Of a stretch of 33,694 nucleotides of DNA, positions 1 through 7,985 are shown one piece after another. Under the pieces are notes generated by a model. It worked only from the letters and a program-made list of their open reading frames with translations, had not been told where the DNA came from and did not search any database. The position numbers were made by a program, and so were the translations under genes. Source of the DNA: JALHTV01 sp049510055 (GTDB lineage Bacteria > Planctomycetota > Phycisphaerae > SM23-33). The stretch covers positions 1 to 33,694 of the forward strand of contig JBEKZI010000034.1 in the NCBI GenBank assembly GCA_049510055.1. The letters are read 5' to 3'. The stretch's first letter is position 1. The number at the start of each line of letters is the position of its first letter.

Positions 1-1406
1 CCTTTCCGGGGGCCGAGGGGGCCGGGGCGTTCACCCCCGGCGGGCGCGGCGGCAAGGTGTACGTCGTCACGACGCTGGAAGACTACGACCCCAACACGCA
101 GGTGCCCATCCCCGGCAGCTTCCGGGCGGCGGCCGAGGCCAACGAACCTCGGATCATCGTCTTCGGCGTCGGGGGGCTGATTACCCTCAAGGCGCAGGTG
201 AACATCGATTCTCCCTACGTCACCATCGCCGGCCAGAGTGCCCCCGGTGACGGCATCTGCATCCGCGGCGAAACAGTGGCCATCAACACGCACGACGTGG
301 TCATCCGCTACATGCGCTTCCGCCGCGGCGCCGTGGATCGGCGCGACGACGCCCTGGGCGGCCATCCCGTCGGCAACATCATCGTGGACCACTGCTCGAC
401 CTCCTGGGGGCTGGACGAGACCCTCTCCATCTACCGCCACGTGTACCACCCCCCCGACGGCGGCAAGGCCCAAAAACTGCCGACCGTCAACGTCACGATC
501 CAGTGGACGATCATCAGCGAAGGCCTCAACCCGTTCCACCACGCCTTCGGCGCCACCTGGGGTGGCAAGAATACCTCCTTCCATCACAACCTGTTCGCCT
601 GCAACACGGGGCGAAATCCCAGCATCGGCATGACGTTCGACTTCAACTTCGTGGACAACGTGGTGTTCAACTGGCAGCATCGCACGGGCGACGGCGGCGA
701 CGAGGGCTCGCTGGGCAACTTCATCAACAACTACTACAAGCCCGGCCCGGCCGTTCACACCGGCTCCGTCCAGTACCGCATCGTCCGGCCCGACGGCAAG
801 AAGTACCCCCACGGCACCACCCTGCCGTCGGCGGGCATGTTCGGCCAGTGGTACGTGGCCGGGAACGTCGTGGAGGGCAATGAGAAGGTCACGGCCGACA
901 ACTGGGCCGGCGGCGTGCAGTTCGGCGGCGGCGGCCATACTCCCGAAGAACTCCAGGAGATCATCAAGGCCGCCCGCGTCGATAGCCCCCTGCCGATGAT
1001 GCCGCTGACCATTCAGCCGGCCAAGGAGGCCTACGAGCTGGTCCTGGCCGGAGCGGGCGATACGCTGCCGGTGCGCGACGCGGTCGATACGCGCATCGTC
1101 GAGGAAGTGCGGACCGGCAAGGTGACCTTTCAGGACGGCATCATCATCGACCCCCAGCAGGTCGGCGGCTGGCCGGAATACAAATCGGCCCCGGCGCCCA
1201 AGGATTCCGACGGCGACGGCATTCCCGACGACTGGGAAATCGCCCACGGCCTGAATCCCCACGACGCCAACGACGCCTCGGCCCCCTCGCGCTGCGGGGA
1301 CGGCTACACCAATATCGAGGAATACCTCAACGGGACGAACCCGGACGTCTTCGTCGATTACAAAGACCCCAACAATAACGTCAACACGCTGAAACCGGCC
1401 CCGTAA
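1..1406 (+). CDS. Pectate lyase, PL1 family, copy 1 (5' end outside window)
   Basis: The reading frame is open from base 3 and has no start in the window, so the N-terminus is missing. The visible protein begins at the point matching residue 44 or so of the complete second copy downstream. It carries the PL1-type parallel beta-helix signatures of secreted pectate lyases: DHCSTSWGLDE, the SFHHNLFACNTGRNP segment with a candidate catalytic Arg, and many short beta-helix rungs. The C-terminus has a thrombospondin-type-3/EF-hand-like loop, DSDGDGIPDDWE, followed by GYTNIEEYLNG, typical of planctomycete exported enzymes and likely to bind calcium. Such enzymes cleave polygalacturonate by beta-elimination outside the cell. 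Family assignment is firm; the exact substrate is inferred. Confidence 0.85.
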   Translation, partial: FPGAEGAGAFTPGGRGGKVYVVTTLEDYDPNTQVPIPGSFRAAAEANEPRIIVFGVGGLITLKAQVNIDSPYVTIAGQSAPGDGICIRGETVAINTHDVVIRYMRFRRGAVDRRDDALGGHPVGNIIVDHCSTSWGLDETLSIYRHVYHPPDGGKAQKLPTVNVTIQWTIISEGLNPFHHAFGATWGGKNTSFHHNLFACNTGRNPSIGMTFDFNFVDNVVFNWQHRTGDGGDEGSLGNFINNYYKPGPAVHTGSVQYRIVRPDGKKYPHGTTLPSAGMFGQWYVAGNVVEGNEKVTADNWAGGVQFGGGGHTPEELQEIIKAARVDSPLPMMPLTIQPAKEAYELVLAGAGDTLPVRDAVDTRIVEEVRTGKVTFQDGIIIDPQQVGGWPEYKSAPAPKDSDGDGIPDDWEIAHGLNPHDANDASAPSRCGDGYTNIEEYLNGTNPDVFVDYKDPNNNVNTLKPAP

Positions 1407-1473
1407 CTCCTGCCTGCCTGTCGTCGGGCTGGTTCGTACGGCCTTTCAGCCACCTTGAATCGCCCCGGGCCAG

Positions 1474-1563
1474 TGGAATTTCGCCGTGCGGTGCCTTTGG
1501 CGCGAACCGCACGATCTCTTGCCCCCCAGTCCAGCGCGATAAACCAAGCTGCGCCACGCCCCG
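1474..1563 (-). pseudogene. Decayed tRNA-Pro(GGG)-like sequence
   Basis: On the minus strand the first 20 or so bases (acceptor 5' half CGGGGCG, TG, D-stem GCGC, AGCTTGGT) match the usual bacterial tRNA-Pro, and a CTGGGGG anticodon-loop sequence follows. Beyond that it fails as a tRNA: the D-loop has extra bases, the anticodon stem pairs at only three of five positions, no CGCCCCG acceptor partner is present, and the T-arm position is taken by an 8-bp inverted repeat (1485-1492 with 1506-1513) around a TTCG-containing loop. A CCA ends the region at 1474. I read it as a tRNA relic, not a working tRNA. A tRNA covariance-model scan would decide. Confidence 0.45.
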
Positions 1564-1616
1564 AGGCCGCACAATCCGGCCTCATGATAGGGCAACGCTG
1601 CGGCGGCATTCGCCGC
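1563..1616. repeat. Two adjacent stem-loops downstream of pectate lyase copy 1
   Basis: A perfect 7-bp stem (GAGGCCG 1563-1569 with CGGCCTC 1577-1583, 7-base loop) is followed by GCGGCG 1600-1605 pairing with CGCCGC 1611-1616. The 316-base gap 1407-1722 holds these, the tRNA-like relic and the promoter of the next gene; no protein gene is seen. They may end transcription of copy 1, but no T-tract follows. Confidence 0.35.
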
Positions 1617-1660
1617 GCCGCGTGCGCCCGAAGCGCTATTCGGCTGTCTAAGAGCGGTGT

Positions 1661-1688
1661 TTGACCTGCCCGGCCTTTGGGATATAAT
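1661..1688 (+). promoter_or_regulatory. Sigma70-type promoter of pectate lyase copy 2
   Basis: TTGACC at 1661-1666 and a perfect TATAAT at 1683-1688 are separated by 16 bases. The predicted transcript start is near 1695, which leaves about 28 bases before the ATG at 1723 and includes the GGGAGA ribosome site. This is the best housekeeping-type promoter match in the window. Confidence 0.7.
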
Positions 1689-1722
1689 CAGGAATTCGCA
1701 GTTCATGTCGCGGGAGAGAACA

Positions 1723-3297
1723 ATGAACAGGCGTCTATGGTTGGCACTCATTGGCTGCGTCGTGGGAATGTTGACCGCTTTCGTCGCGGCGGAGCTGGCC
1801 GACATGCATGCGGCTTCGCAGCCCAGCGACTTGCCGCAGGCGACCATCCCAGCCTTTCCGGGGGCCGAGGGGGCCGGGGCGTTCACCCCCGGCGGGCGCG
1901 GCGGCAAGGTGTACGTCGTCACGACGCTGGAGGACTACGACCCCAATACGGAATCGCCCATTCCCGGCAGCTTCCGCGCGGCGGCGGAGGCCAAGGAGCC
2001 CCGGATCATCGTCTTCGGCATCGGGGGGCCGATTACCCTCAAGGCGCAGGTGAACATCGATTCTCCCTACGTCACCATCGCCGGCCAGAGCGCCCCGGGC
2101 GACGGCATCTGCATCCGCGGCGAAACAGTGGCCATCAACACGCACGACGTGGTCATCCGCTACATGCGCTTCCGCCGTGGCCCCGCAGATCGCCACGACG
2201 ACGCGCTGGGCGGCCACCCCATCGGCAACATCATCGTCGACCACTGCTCGGCCTCCTGGGGGCTGGACGAAAACCTGTCCATCTACCGTCACGTGTACCG
2301 CCCGCCGGGCAAGGGCATGCAAAAGCTGCCGACCGTCAACGTCACGATCCAGTGGTCGATCACCAGCGAGGCCCTGAACACCTACCATCACGCTTTCGGC
2401 GGCATCTGGGGCGGTAAGAACACCTCCTTCCACCACAACCTGATCGCCTGCAACACCGGCCGAAATCCTGACATCGGCATGACGTATGACTTCAACCTTG
2501 TGAATAACGTTATTTTCAACTGGCAGCACCGATCGGCCGACGGCGGCGACGAAGGCTCGCTGGGCAACTTCATCAACAACTATTTCAAGCCCGGCCCGGC
2601 CGTTCACCCCGGATCCGTTCAGTACCGTATCATTCGGCCTGACGGCAAGAAGTTCCCCCGTGGTCCCCTCTTGCCGTCGGGCGAGCACCAGTACCCCCGT
2701 GGCACCACCCTACCGTCGGTGGGCATGTTCGGCCAATGGTACGTGGCCGGGAACATCATGGAGGGCAACGAGAAGGTTACGGCTGACAACTGGGACGGCG
2801 GCGTGCAGTTCGGCCGTGCGGGCGATTACACTCCTGAAGAAGTCCAGCAGATCGCCAAGGCCGCCCGCGTTGACAAGCCCTTCCCGATGGCGCCGCTGAG
2901 AATCCAGCCGGCCAAGGAGGCCTACGAGCTGGTCCTGGCCGGGGCGGGCGATACGCTGCCGGTGCGCGACGCAGTCGATAAACGCATCGTCGAGGAAGTG
3001 CGGACCGGCAAGGTAACCTTCCAGGACGGCATCATCATCGACCCCCAGCAGGTCGGCGGCTGGCCGGAATATAAATCGGCCCCGGTGCCCAAGAGTTCCG
3101 TCGGCGACGGCATACCCGACGCCTGGAAAATTGCCCACGGCCTGGATCCCAATGACCCCAACGTCGCCTCGGCCCCGTCGCGCTGCAAGGACGGCTACAC
3201 GAACATCGAGGAATACCTCAACGGGACGAACCCGGACGTCTTCGTCGATTACAAAGACCCCAACAACAACGTCAACACGCTGAAGGCGGCCCCGTAA
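1723..3297 (+). CDS. Pectate lyase, PL1 family, copy 2 (complete, secreted)
   Basis: The protein has 524 residues. The ATG at 1723 follows GGGAGAGAA at good spacing and opens a signal peptide (MNRRLW, then a hydrophobic core to about residue 25, AAELA cleavage region). An ATG at 1705 is possible but lacks a ribosome site. The body is nearly the same as copy 1, with DHCSASWGLDE and SFHHNLIACNTGRNP, so it is an exported parallel beta-helix pectate lyase. Two differences stand out. There is an extra 13-residue block near 2660-2700 that looks like an internal duplication of the PRG-x-x-LPS segment, and the calcium loop reads SSVGDGIPDAWK where copy 1 has DSDGDGIPDDWE, losing acidic ligands. Tandem duplication followed by divergence is inferred. 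Confidence 0.87.
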   Translation: MNRRLWLALIGCVVGMLTAFVAAELADMHAASQPSDLPQATIPAFPGAEGAGAFTPGGRGGKVYVVTTLEDYDPNTESPIPGSFRAAAEAKEPRIIVFGIGGPITLKAQVNIDSPYVTIAGQSAPGDGICIRGETVAINTHDVVIRYMRFRRGPADRHDDALGGHPIGNIIVDHCSASWGLDENLSIYRHVYRPPGKGMQKLPTVNVTIQWSITSEALNTYHHAFGGIWGGKNTSFHHNLIACNTGRNPDIGMTYDFNLVNNVIFNWQHRSADGGDEGSLGNFINNYFKPGPAVHPGSVQYRIIRPDGKKFPRGPLLPSGEHQYPRGTTLPSVGMFGQWYVAGNIMEGNEKVTADNWDGGVQFGRAGDYTPEEVQQIAKAARVDKPFPMAPLRIQPAKEAYELVLAGAGDTLPVRDAVDKRIVEEVRTGKVTFQDGIIIDPQQVGGWPEYKSAPVPKSSVGDGIPDAWKIAHGLDPNDPNVASAPSRCKDGYTNIEEYLNGTNPDVFVDYKDPNNNVNTLKAAP

Positions 3298-3363
3298 CAT
3301 CAATGCAGCCCCCGGCTACTTTGCATCGCCCCATCAGGCCGGGTTCGGGCGGAATGATTGAAC

Positions 3364-5238
3364 ATGAATCCCCAGGTCAAGGTTGACCTCGTTCAGCGGC
3401 GGCTATCCCCCTCGGCCATCAAGGACATCGGCGGCTTCATCGGTCGGCGGTTCGCGCTCAACGCCGCCAACCGCCTGGGCACGTTTGATGTCGAGCACTT
3501 CGTCGGCCTGGTCGAGGCCCGCCAGCACACCGATTGGTGGTGGCTGGGCGAGCAGCCCGGGAAATGGTTGGAAGCCGCCATCCTGGTCTGCCGGCAAAAC
3601 GGCGACCGCGTGCTGGAGGGCCGCGCCCGGGCCGTCCTGTCGCGATTGATCGCCTCCCAGGAGCCCGGCGGCTATCTGGGCGTGACCGCCCGGGGAGTCC
3701 GCACGGCGGAGATGCCGATGCGCGGCATGGACGCCTACGAGCTGTACTTCACGCTGCACGCCCTGCTGACCGCTCACCAGGAATGGTCCGACGCGGCGGC
3801 CCTGGCCGCGGCCAGGCGGCTGGGCGACTTCTTTGTGGACAAGATCGGCCTCGGCAAGGCGGAATTCTGGCCGCTTCCCAAGGGCCAGACCATCGCCGGC
3901 CATCCCAGCCACTGTGGCCTGGAGGGCACGCTGCTAGTGGACCCGATGATGCGCCTATACCTGGCCACGGGCGAGCAGCGCTACCTGGACTGGTGCCGGA
4001 CCATCATCGCCAACATCGACCGCTGGTCGGGGCACGACAGCTTCTCCAACCTCGAGCGGGTCGCCGCCGGCCAGATCGGCATTCATCAGATTCAGCCCAA
4101 GGTCCACAGCCACACGCTGCACATGAACCTGATGGGCTTCCTGAAGCTCTATCGCGTCAGCGGCGACGAATCGCTGCTGCGGAAGGTCCGGGGCGCCTGG
4201 GACGACATCGCCGCCAAACACATGCACGTCACCGGCGGCGTGAGCGTCAAGGAGCATTACAAGGCCCCTTGCGATCTGCCCGCCGACGGCGAGGTGGTCG
4301 AGACGTGCGCGTCAATGTCCTGGATCCAGCTTTGCCAAGACCTGCTGGAGTTGACGGGCGACGCCAAGTACGCCGATGCCATCGAGCGGCTGCTGTGGAA
4401 CCACGTCCTGGCCGCCCAGACCTGCGACGGAGACGGCTTCCGCTACCAGACCCCGCTGAATGGCGTCAAACCGGCCGGGTATTTCACGGGCCCGGATTGT
4501 TGCAGTTCCAGCGGCCCGCGGATTATCGCGATGATACCGACGCTGCTCTACGCCCGCGGGCCGGAGGGGCTGTACGTCAATCAGTTCGTGCCCTCGGCGG
4601 CTTGCGTGCCGCTGGATTCCGGCCAGGAGATTCAAATTCGCCAGACGGGTGATTTTCCCATCGGCCAGCGCGTGCGGATCGAGATTCAACTGGCCCAGCC
4701 GGAGACATTCGCCCTGCACGTCCGCCTGCCGGCCTGGTGCGACCAGCCGGCCTTAACCATTAATAGTAATCCCGCAGCCGCTTTTACCCCCGGCCGCTAC
4801 GCCGTCCTCCGCCGCACATGGCAGTCCGGCGACGTCGTGGAACTGACGCTCCCCATGCCCTTCCATTGGCTGCGCGGCAGCCACCTCCAGGAGAACCTGT
4901 GGTGCCTGAGCCGCGGCCCAATCGTCTATGTGCTGGATAGTGTCTGGTTCGACCCGCCGGCCGAGCAGGCACTCGCAGCCGGCCCCTGGGCCGTCCGGCT
5001 GGACCCTGCCCATCCATCGGCCGACCTGGCCGCGGCGCCGACCCCACCGAACGCCCTGGGCCCGGCCTGCCGGGTCGAGGCCGTCGGGCCGACGGGCCAA
5101 ACCGCCGGCGCCGTCATGGTCCCCTTCACCAACGTGGGGTTCTGGTACCGCAACGCTTCCGACCGCCTAGACCCCAAGGCTCCGCGCTATCGCTATGCCG
5201 TCTGGCTGCTGGCCGCCGGCGGCCCCCAGCGGCGTTGA
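3364..5238 (+). CDS. GH127/DUF1680 beta-L-arabinofuranosidase-like glycoside hydrolase
   Basis: The protein has 624 residues from the ATG at 3364; a TTG two codons earlier is less likely. It is an alpha/alpha-barrel enzyme of the DUF1680 family. The zinc-thiolate site known from Bifidobacterium HypBA1 is visible: E313 and C315 in VVETCASMSW, and the adjacent cysteines C379-C380 in PDCCSSSGPR, one of which is the nucleophile in characterised members. The C-terminal part, from about residue 430, looks beta-rich as in the family. No signal peptide is seen, so it should act in the cytoplasm on arabinose-containing oligosaccharides imported after extracellular cleavage. It starts 66 bases after pectate lyase copy 2 with no clear terminator between, so co-transcription is likely. 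Related families (GH146 and others) cannot be excluded for substrate. Confidence 0.85.
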   Translation: MNPQVKVDLVQRRLSPSAIKDIGGFIGRRFALNAANRLGTFDVEHFVGLVEARQHTDWWWLGEQPGKWLEAAILVCRQNGDRVLEGRARAVLSRLIASQEPGGYLGVTARGVRTAEMPMRGMDAYELYFTLHALLTAHQEWSDAAALAAARRLGDFFVDKIGLGKAEFWPLPKGQTIAGHPSHCGLEGTLLVDPMMRLYLATGEQRYLDWCRTIIANIDRWSGHDSFSNLERVAAGQIGIHQIQPKVHSHTLHMNLMGFLKLYRVSGDESLLRKVRGAWDDIAAKHMHVTGGVSVKEHYKAPCDLPADGEVVETCASMSWIQLCQDLLELTGDAKYADAIERLLWNHVLAAQTCDGDGFRYQTPLNGVKPAGYFTGPDCCSSSGPRIIAMIPTLLYARGPEGLYVNQFVPSAACVPLDSGQEIQIRQTGDFPIGQRVRIEIQLAQPETFALHVRLPAWCDQPALTINSNPAAAFTPGRYAVLRRTWQSGDVVELTLPMPFHWLRGSHLQENLWCLSRGPIVYVLDSVWFDPPAEQALAAGPWAVRLDPAHPSADLAAAPTPPNALGPACRVEAVGPTGQTAGAVMVPFTNVGFWYRNASDRLDPKAPRYRYAVWLLAAGGPQRR

Positions 5239-5290
5239 CAGGTCCTGCCGGCATGGATACCTTGGTGGGCTTACTTTTGCGGAGAATGCC

Positions 5291-6163
5291 GTGGACCAGG
5301 CCATCGCCAAAGCACAGACCCTGATCGAGGCGCTGGGGTACATCCAGCGATTCCTGAACAAGGTCGTCGTCGTCAAGATCGGCGGCTCGATCATGGACGA
5401 CGAGCACGCCCTGGCCGACATGCTTACGGACGTGGTCTTCATGAACACCGTGGGCATGCGGCCGGTGATCGTCCATGGCGGCGGCAAGGCCATCTCCACA
5501 GCCATGGAGCAGCGCGGCCTGGAGGTGCAATTCGTCCAGGGCCGCCGCTACACCGACCAGCGCACGCTGACCGTCGTGGAGCACGTGCTGTGCAACGAGA
5601 TCAACCGCCAGATCGTCTCGCTGATCGAGAAGCAGGGCTCCGCTGCGTGCGGCCTGCACACGCTGGGCAGCTGCGTACTGTTCGGCGAGAAGCTGTTCCT
5701 GGAAGAAGGCGGGCGGCAGGTGGATTTGGGCCTGGTGGGACAGGTCACCTACGTCAACGCCCGGCTCATCGAGCTGCTGTGCCAGGCCGACACGATCCCG
5801 GTGATCGCCCCGCTGGCCCGCGACAAGACCGGCATGCGTCTGAACTGCAACGCCGACACGGCCGCCGGCGAGGTGGCCGCGGCGCTGAAGGCCGAAAAGC
5901 TGGTGATGGTCAGCGACACGCACGGCATCCGCCGCGACGCCAAAGATCCCAACAGCCTGGCCGAACAACTCACCGAGGCGGAAATCCGCAGCATGATCGC
6001 CGACGGGACAATTTCGGCCGGCATGCTGCCGAAGGTGGAGGCCTGCCTGCGGGCCCTGGACGCCGGCGTGACGCGAACGCACATCGTCGACGGCCGATTC
6101 CACCATAGCCTGCTGCTGGAAATCTTCTCCGACCGCGGCGTCGGGACGCTGATTCAAAAATAA
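5291..6163 (+). CDS. argB: Acetylglutamate kinase
   Basis: This enzyme phosphorylates N-acetyl-L-glutamate, the second step of arginine synthesis. The GTG at 5291 is preceded by GGAG at 5281-5284 with six bases between, giving 290 residues, the normal length; an in-frame ATG at 5195 would overlap the upstream gene. Visible motifs are VVVKIGGS (K29) for ATP phosphate binding, VHGGGKAIS for acetylglutamate, and GMLPKVEACLRAL near the C-terminus. The first 20 or so residues form the mobile helix (ALGYIQRF) found in hexameric, arginine-inhibited kinases, so feedback control by arginine is inferred. It leads a co-directional run with argF. Confidence 0.93.
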   Translation: MDQAIAKAQTLIEALGYIQRFLNKVVVVKIGGSIMDDEHALADMLTDVVFMNTVGMRPVIVHGGGKAISTAMEQRGLEVQFVQGRRYTDQRTLTVVEHVLCNEINRQIVSLIEKQGSAACGLHTLGSCVLFGEKLFLEEGGRQVDLGLVGQVTYVNARLIELLCQADTIPVIAPLARDKTGMRLNCNADTAAGEVAAALKAEKLVMVSDTHGIRRDAKDPNSLAEQLTEAEIRSMIADGTISAGMLPKVEACLRALDAGVTRTHIVDGRFHHSLLLEIFSDRGVGTLIQK

Positions 6164-6175
6164 CAAAAGTTCGAA

Positions 6176-6193
6176 GCCTGCCTACCGGCAGGC
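6176..6193. repeat. Stem-loop between argB and argF
   Basis: GCCTGCC (6176-6182) and GGCAGGC (6187-6193) form a 7-bp stem with a TACC loop. The flanks carry two copies of GTTCGAA (6169-6175 and 6204-6210). There is no T-tract, so it looks more like a dispersed intergenic repeat than a terminator. A role in argB/argF differential expression is possible but not shown. Confidence 0.45.
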
Positions 6194-6281
6194 AGGTTCG
6201 GAAGTTCGAAGTTCGGAGTAACGACGAAACCGCAGCTCTCATGGGTCAACGAGCTTACTGATTGACCGATTGGCCGGCTCA

Positions 6282-7211
6282 ATGATCAAAGACTTCATCA
6301 GCATTGGAGATTTCACGGGCGTCCAGTTGGCCGGCTTGCTGAAGCAGGCCCTGGCCGACAAGGCCCTGTTCCGCGCCGGTTCGCTTCCGGCCTCGCTGCC
6401 GCGCAAGACGCTGGCCATGATCTTCGAGAAGCCCTCGCTGCGGACGCGCGTCAGCTTCCAGACGGCCATGACGCAACTGGGCGGCAGCGCCATCCACCTG
6501 ACGCAGGCGGATATCGGCCTGGGCAGCCGCGAGGCCGTCCAGGACGTCGCCCGCGTCCTGGGGCGGATGTGCGACGGCGTCATGGCCCGGACCTTCAGCC
6601 ACGAATGGGTGCAGCAACTGGCCGCCCATTGCCCCCGGGCGGTGATCAACGCCCTGACGGACTACTCCCATCCCTGCCAGGCGATGGCCGACCTGATGAC
6701 GGCCCAGGAGCGATTCGGCGCCCTGGCCGGGCGGACGCTGGCCTTCATCGGCGACGGCAACAACGTCGCCCGCAGCCTGGCGATGGCCTGCACGCGCCTA
6801 GGCATGCACTTCGTCCTGGCGGCCCCGGCCGGCTACGAGCTGGAAAAGTCCCTCGCCGCCTCGCTGCCCAGCGGCGCCGGGGCCGGAAGCTTCCAGATGG
6901 TCCGCGACCCCCTCAAGGCCGTGGCCAAGGCGGACGTGGTCTATACCGACACGTGGGTGTCGATGGGCCAGGAGAAACAAAAGGCCAAGCGGGCCAAGGC
7001 CTTCGCGAACTTCCAGGTCAATGCCAAGCTGATGGCCGCCGCCCCTCCCAGCGCGGTGGTGATGCACTGCCTGCCGGCCTATCGCGATTACGAGATCACC
7101 GACGAGGTCTTCGAGGCCCACGCCGGCATTATTTTGGAAGAGGCCGAGAATCGGCTGCATTTCCAACGGACGCTGCTGAACGTCCTGATAGGCCAGGGAG
7201 GCATTCCCTAG
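6282..7211 (+). CDS. argF: Ornithine carbamoyltransferase
   Basis: It joins carbamoyl phosphate to ornithine to give citrulline. The ATG at 6282 gives 309 residues, typical for the family; an upstream TTG at 6270 is less likely and the ribosome site is weak. The carbamoyl-phosphate site is seen as S52-x-R54-T55-R56 (KPSLRTRVSF) and H130-P-C-Q133. The catalytic HCLP loop is at 262-265, and the SMG ornithine loop (WVSMGQE) separates it from aspartate carbamoyltransferases. Its position just after argB supports the arginine pathway. No argC, argD or argJ is in the window. Confidence 0.94.
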   Translation: MIKDFISIGDFTGVQLAGLLKQALADKALFRAGSLPASLPRKTLAMIFEKPSLRTRVSFQTAMTQLGGSAIHLTQADIGLGSREAVQDVARVLGRMCDGVMARTFSHEWVQQLAAHCPRAVINALTDYSHPCQAMADLMTAQERFGALAGRTLAFIGDGNNVARSLAMACTRLGMHFVLAAPAGYELEKSLAASLPSGAGAGSFQMVRDPLKAVAKADVVYTDTWVSMGQEKQKAKRAKAFANFQVNAKLMAAAPPSAVVMHCLPAYRDYEITDEVFEAHAGIILEEAENRLHFQRTLLNVLIGQGGIP

Positions 7212-7222
7212 GCCGTCGGCGG

Positions 7223-7238
7223 CCCCGGCGCGCCGGGG
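7223..7238. repeat. 16-bp GC palindrome between argF and rph
   Basis: CCCCGGCG and CGCCGGGG form a perfect palindrome in the 42-base gap. It can fold as a 6-bp hairpin with a CGCG loop, but no T-tract follows, so read-through into rph is likely. Confidence 0.35.
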
Positions 7239-7253
7239 TCGCAAGCAAATCCC

Positions 7254-7985
7254 ATGGCATGGCGGAGACATGACGGTCGGCGTGCGGAGGAGTTGCGGCG
7301 GGTGAAGATCACCCCCGGTTTCCTGCGCGCGGCGGACGGATCGTGCCTGATGGAGATGGGCCGCACGCGGGTGATCTGCACGGCCAGTTTCGTCGAGGGC
7401 GTGCCGAAGTGGCGGGTGGACAGCGGGCTGGGCTGGGTAACGGCGGAGTACGGCATGCTGCCGGCCGCCACCGGCAGCCGCAAGGGCCGCCCCCTGCTGC
7501 ACCCCGACGGCCGAAGCGTGGAGATCCAGCGGATCATCGGCCGCGTCCTGCGGCAGGTCGTCCGCTTTGACCGCCTGGGCGAGAACACCCTCTACCTGGA
7601 CTGCGACGTGCTGGAGGCCGACGGCGGCACGCGGACGGCCGCCATCACGGGCGCGTACGTGGCGCTGGCCGGGGCGATCGCCAAGGCCGTCAAGGCCGGC
7701 GCCTGCGGCCGTGGGGCGCTGGCGGGCGCCGTGGCGGCGGTGTCGGTGGGCCTGGCGGACGGCCGATGCGTATTGGATTTAGACTATCAAGAAGACGCCG
7801 CCGCCGAGGTGGACATGAACGTGGCCATGACGGCCGGCGGCCGGTACGTGGAAGTGCAAGGCTCGGCGGAGCGAACGAGCTTCGACGGCCGCCAGTTGGA
7901 CCGCATGCTCGCCCTGGCCCGGCGCGGCATACGAAAATTGCTCGCCCTTCAGCGGCGGGCGTTGGCCGGAGGTTTTAGACCATGA
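7254..7985 (+). CDS. rph: Ribonuclease PH
   Basis: RNase PH trims the 3' ends of tRNA precursors by phosphorolysis. The 243-residue length is normal. The N-terminus has RRHDGRRAEELRRVKI, the family start signature, and further conserved parts are CTASFVEGVPKW, WVTAEYGMLP, GRVLRQVVRF, DCDVLEADGGTRTAAITGAY and the acidic DLDYQEDAAAEVDMN segment near residue 180. The ATG at 7254 has no strong ribosome site, but it is the only in-frame start giving the family N-terminus. The stop overlaps the next start (ATGA at 7982-7985), which points to translational coupling. Confidence 0.94.
   Translation: MAWRRHDGRRAEELRRVKITPGFLRAADGSCLMEMGRTRVICTASFVEGVPKWRVDSGLGWVTAEYGMLPAATGSRKGRPLLHPDGRSVEIQRIIGRVLRQVVRFDRLGENTLYLDCDVLEADGGTRTAAITGAYVALAGAIAKAVKAGACGRGALAGAVAAVSVGLADGRCVLDLDYQEDAAAEVDMNVAMTAGGRYVEVQGSAERTSFDGRQLDRMLALARRGIRKLLALQRRALAGGFRP

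Noticed and set aside
1735..2688. Long minus-strand open frame opposite pectate lyase copy 2
   Set aside because: It mirrors codon positions of the real gene, has an Asp/Val/Gly-rich composition typical of antisense GC-rich frames, and no ribosome site.
5126..6166. Minus-strand open frame opposite argB
   Set aside because: Antisense shadow; argB motifs on the plus strand are unmistakable.
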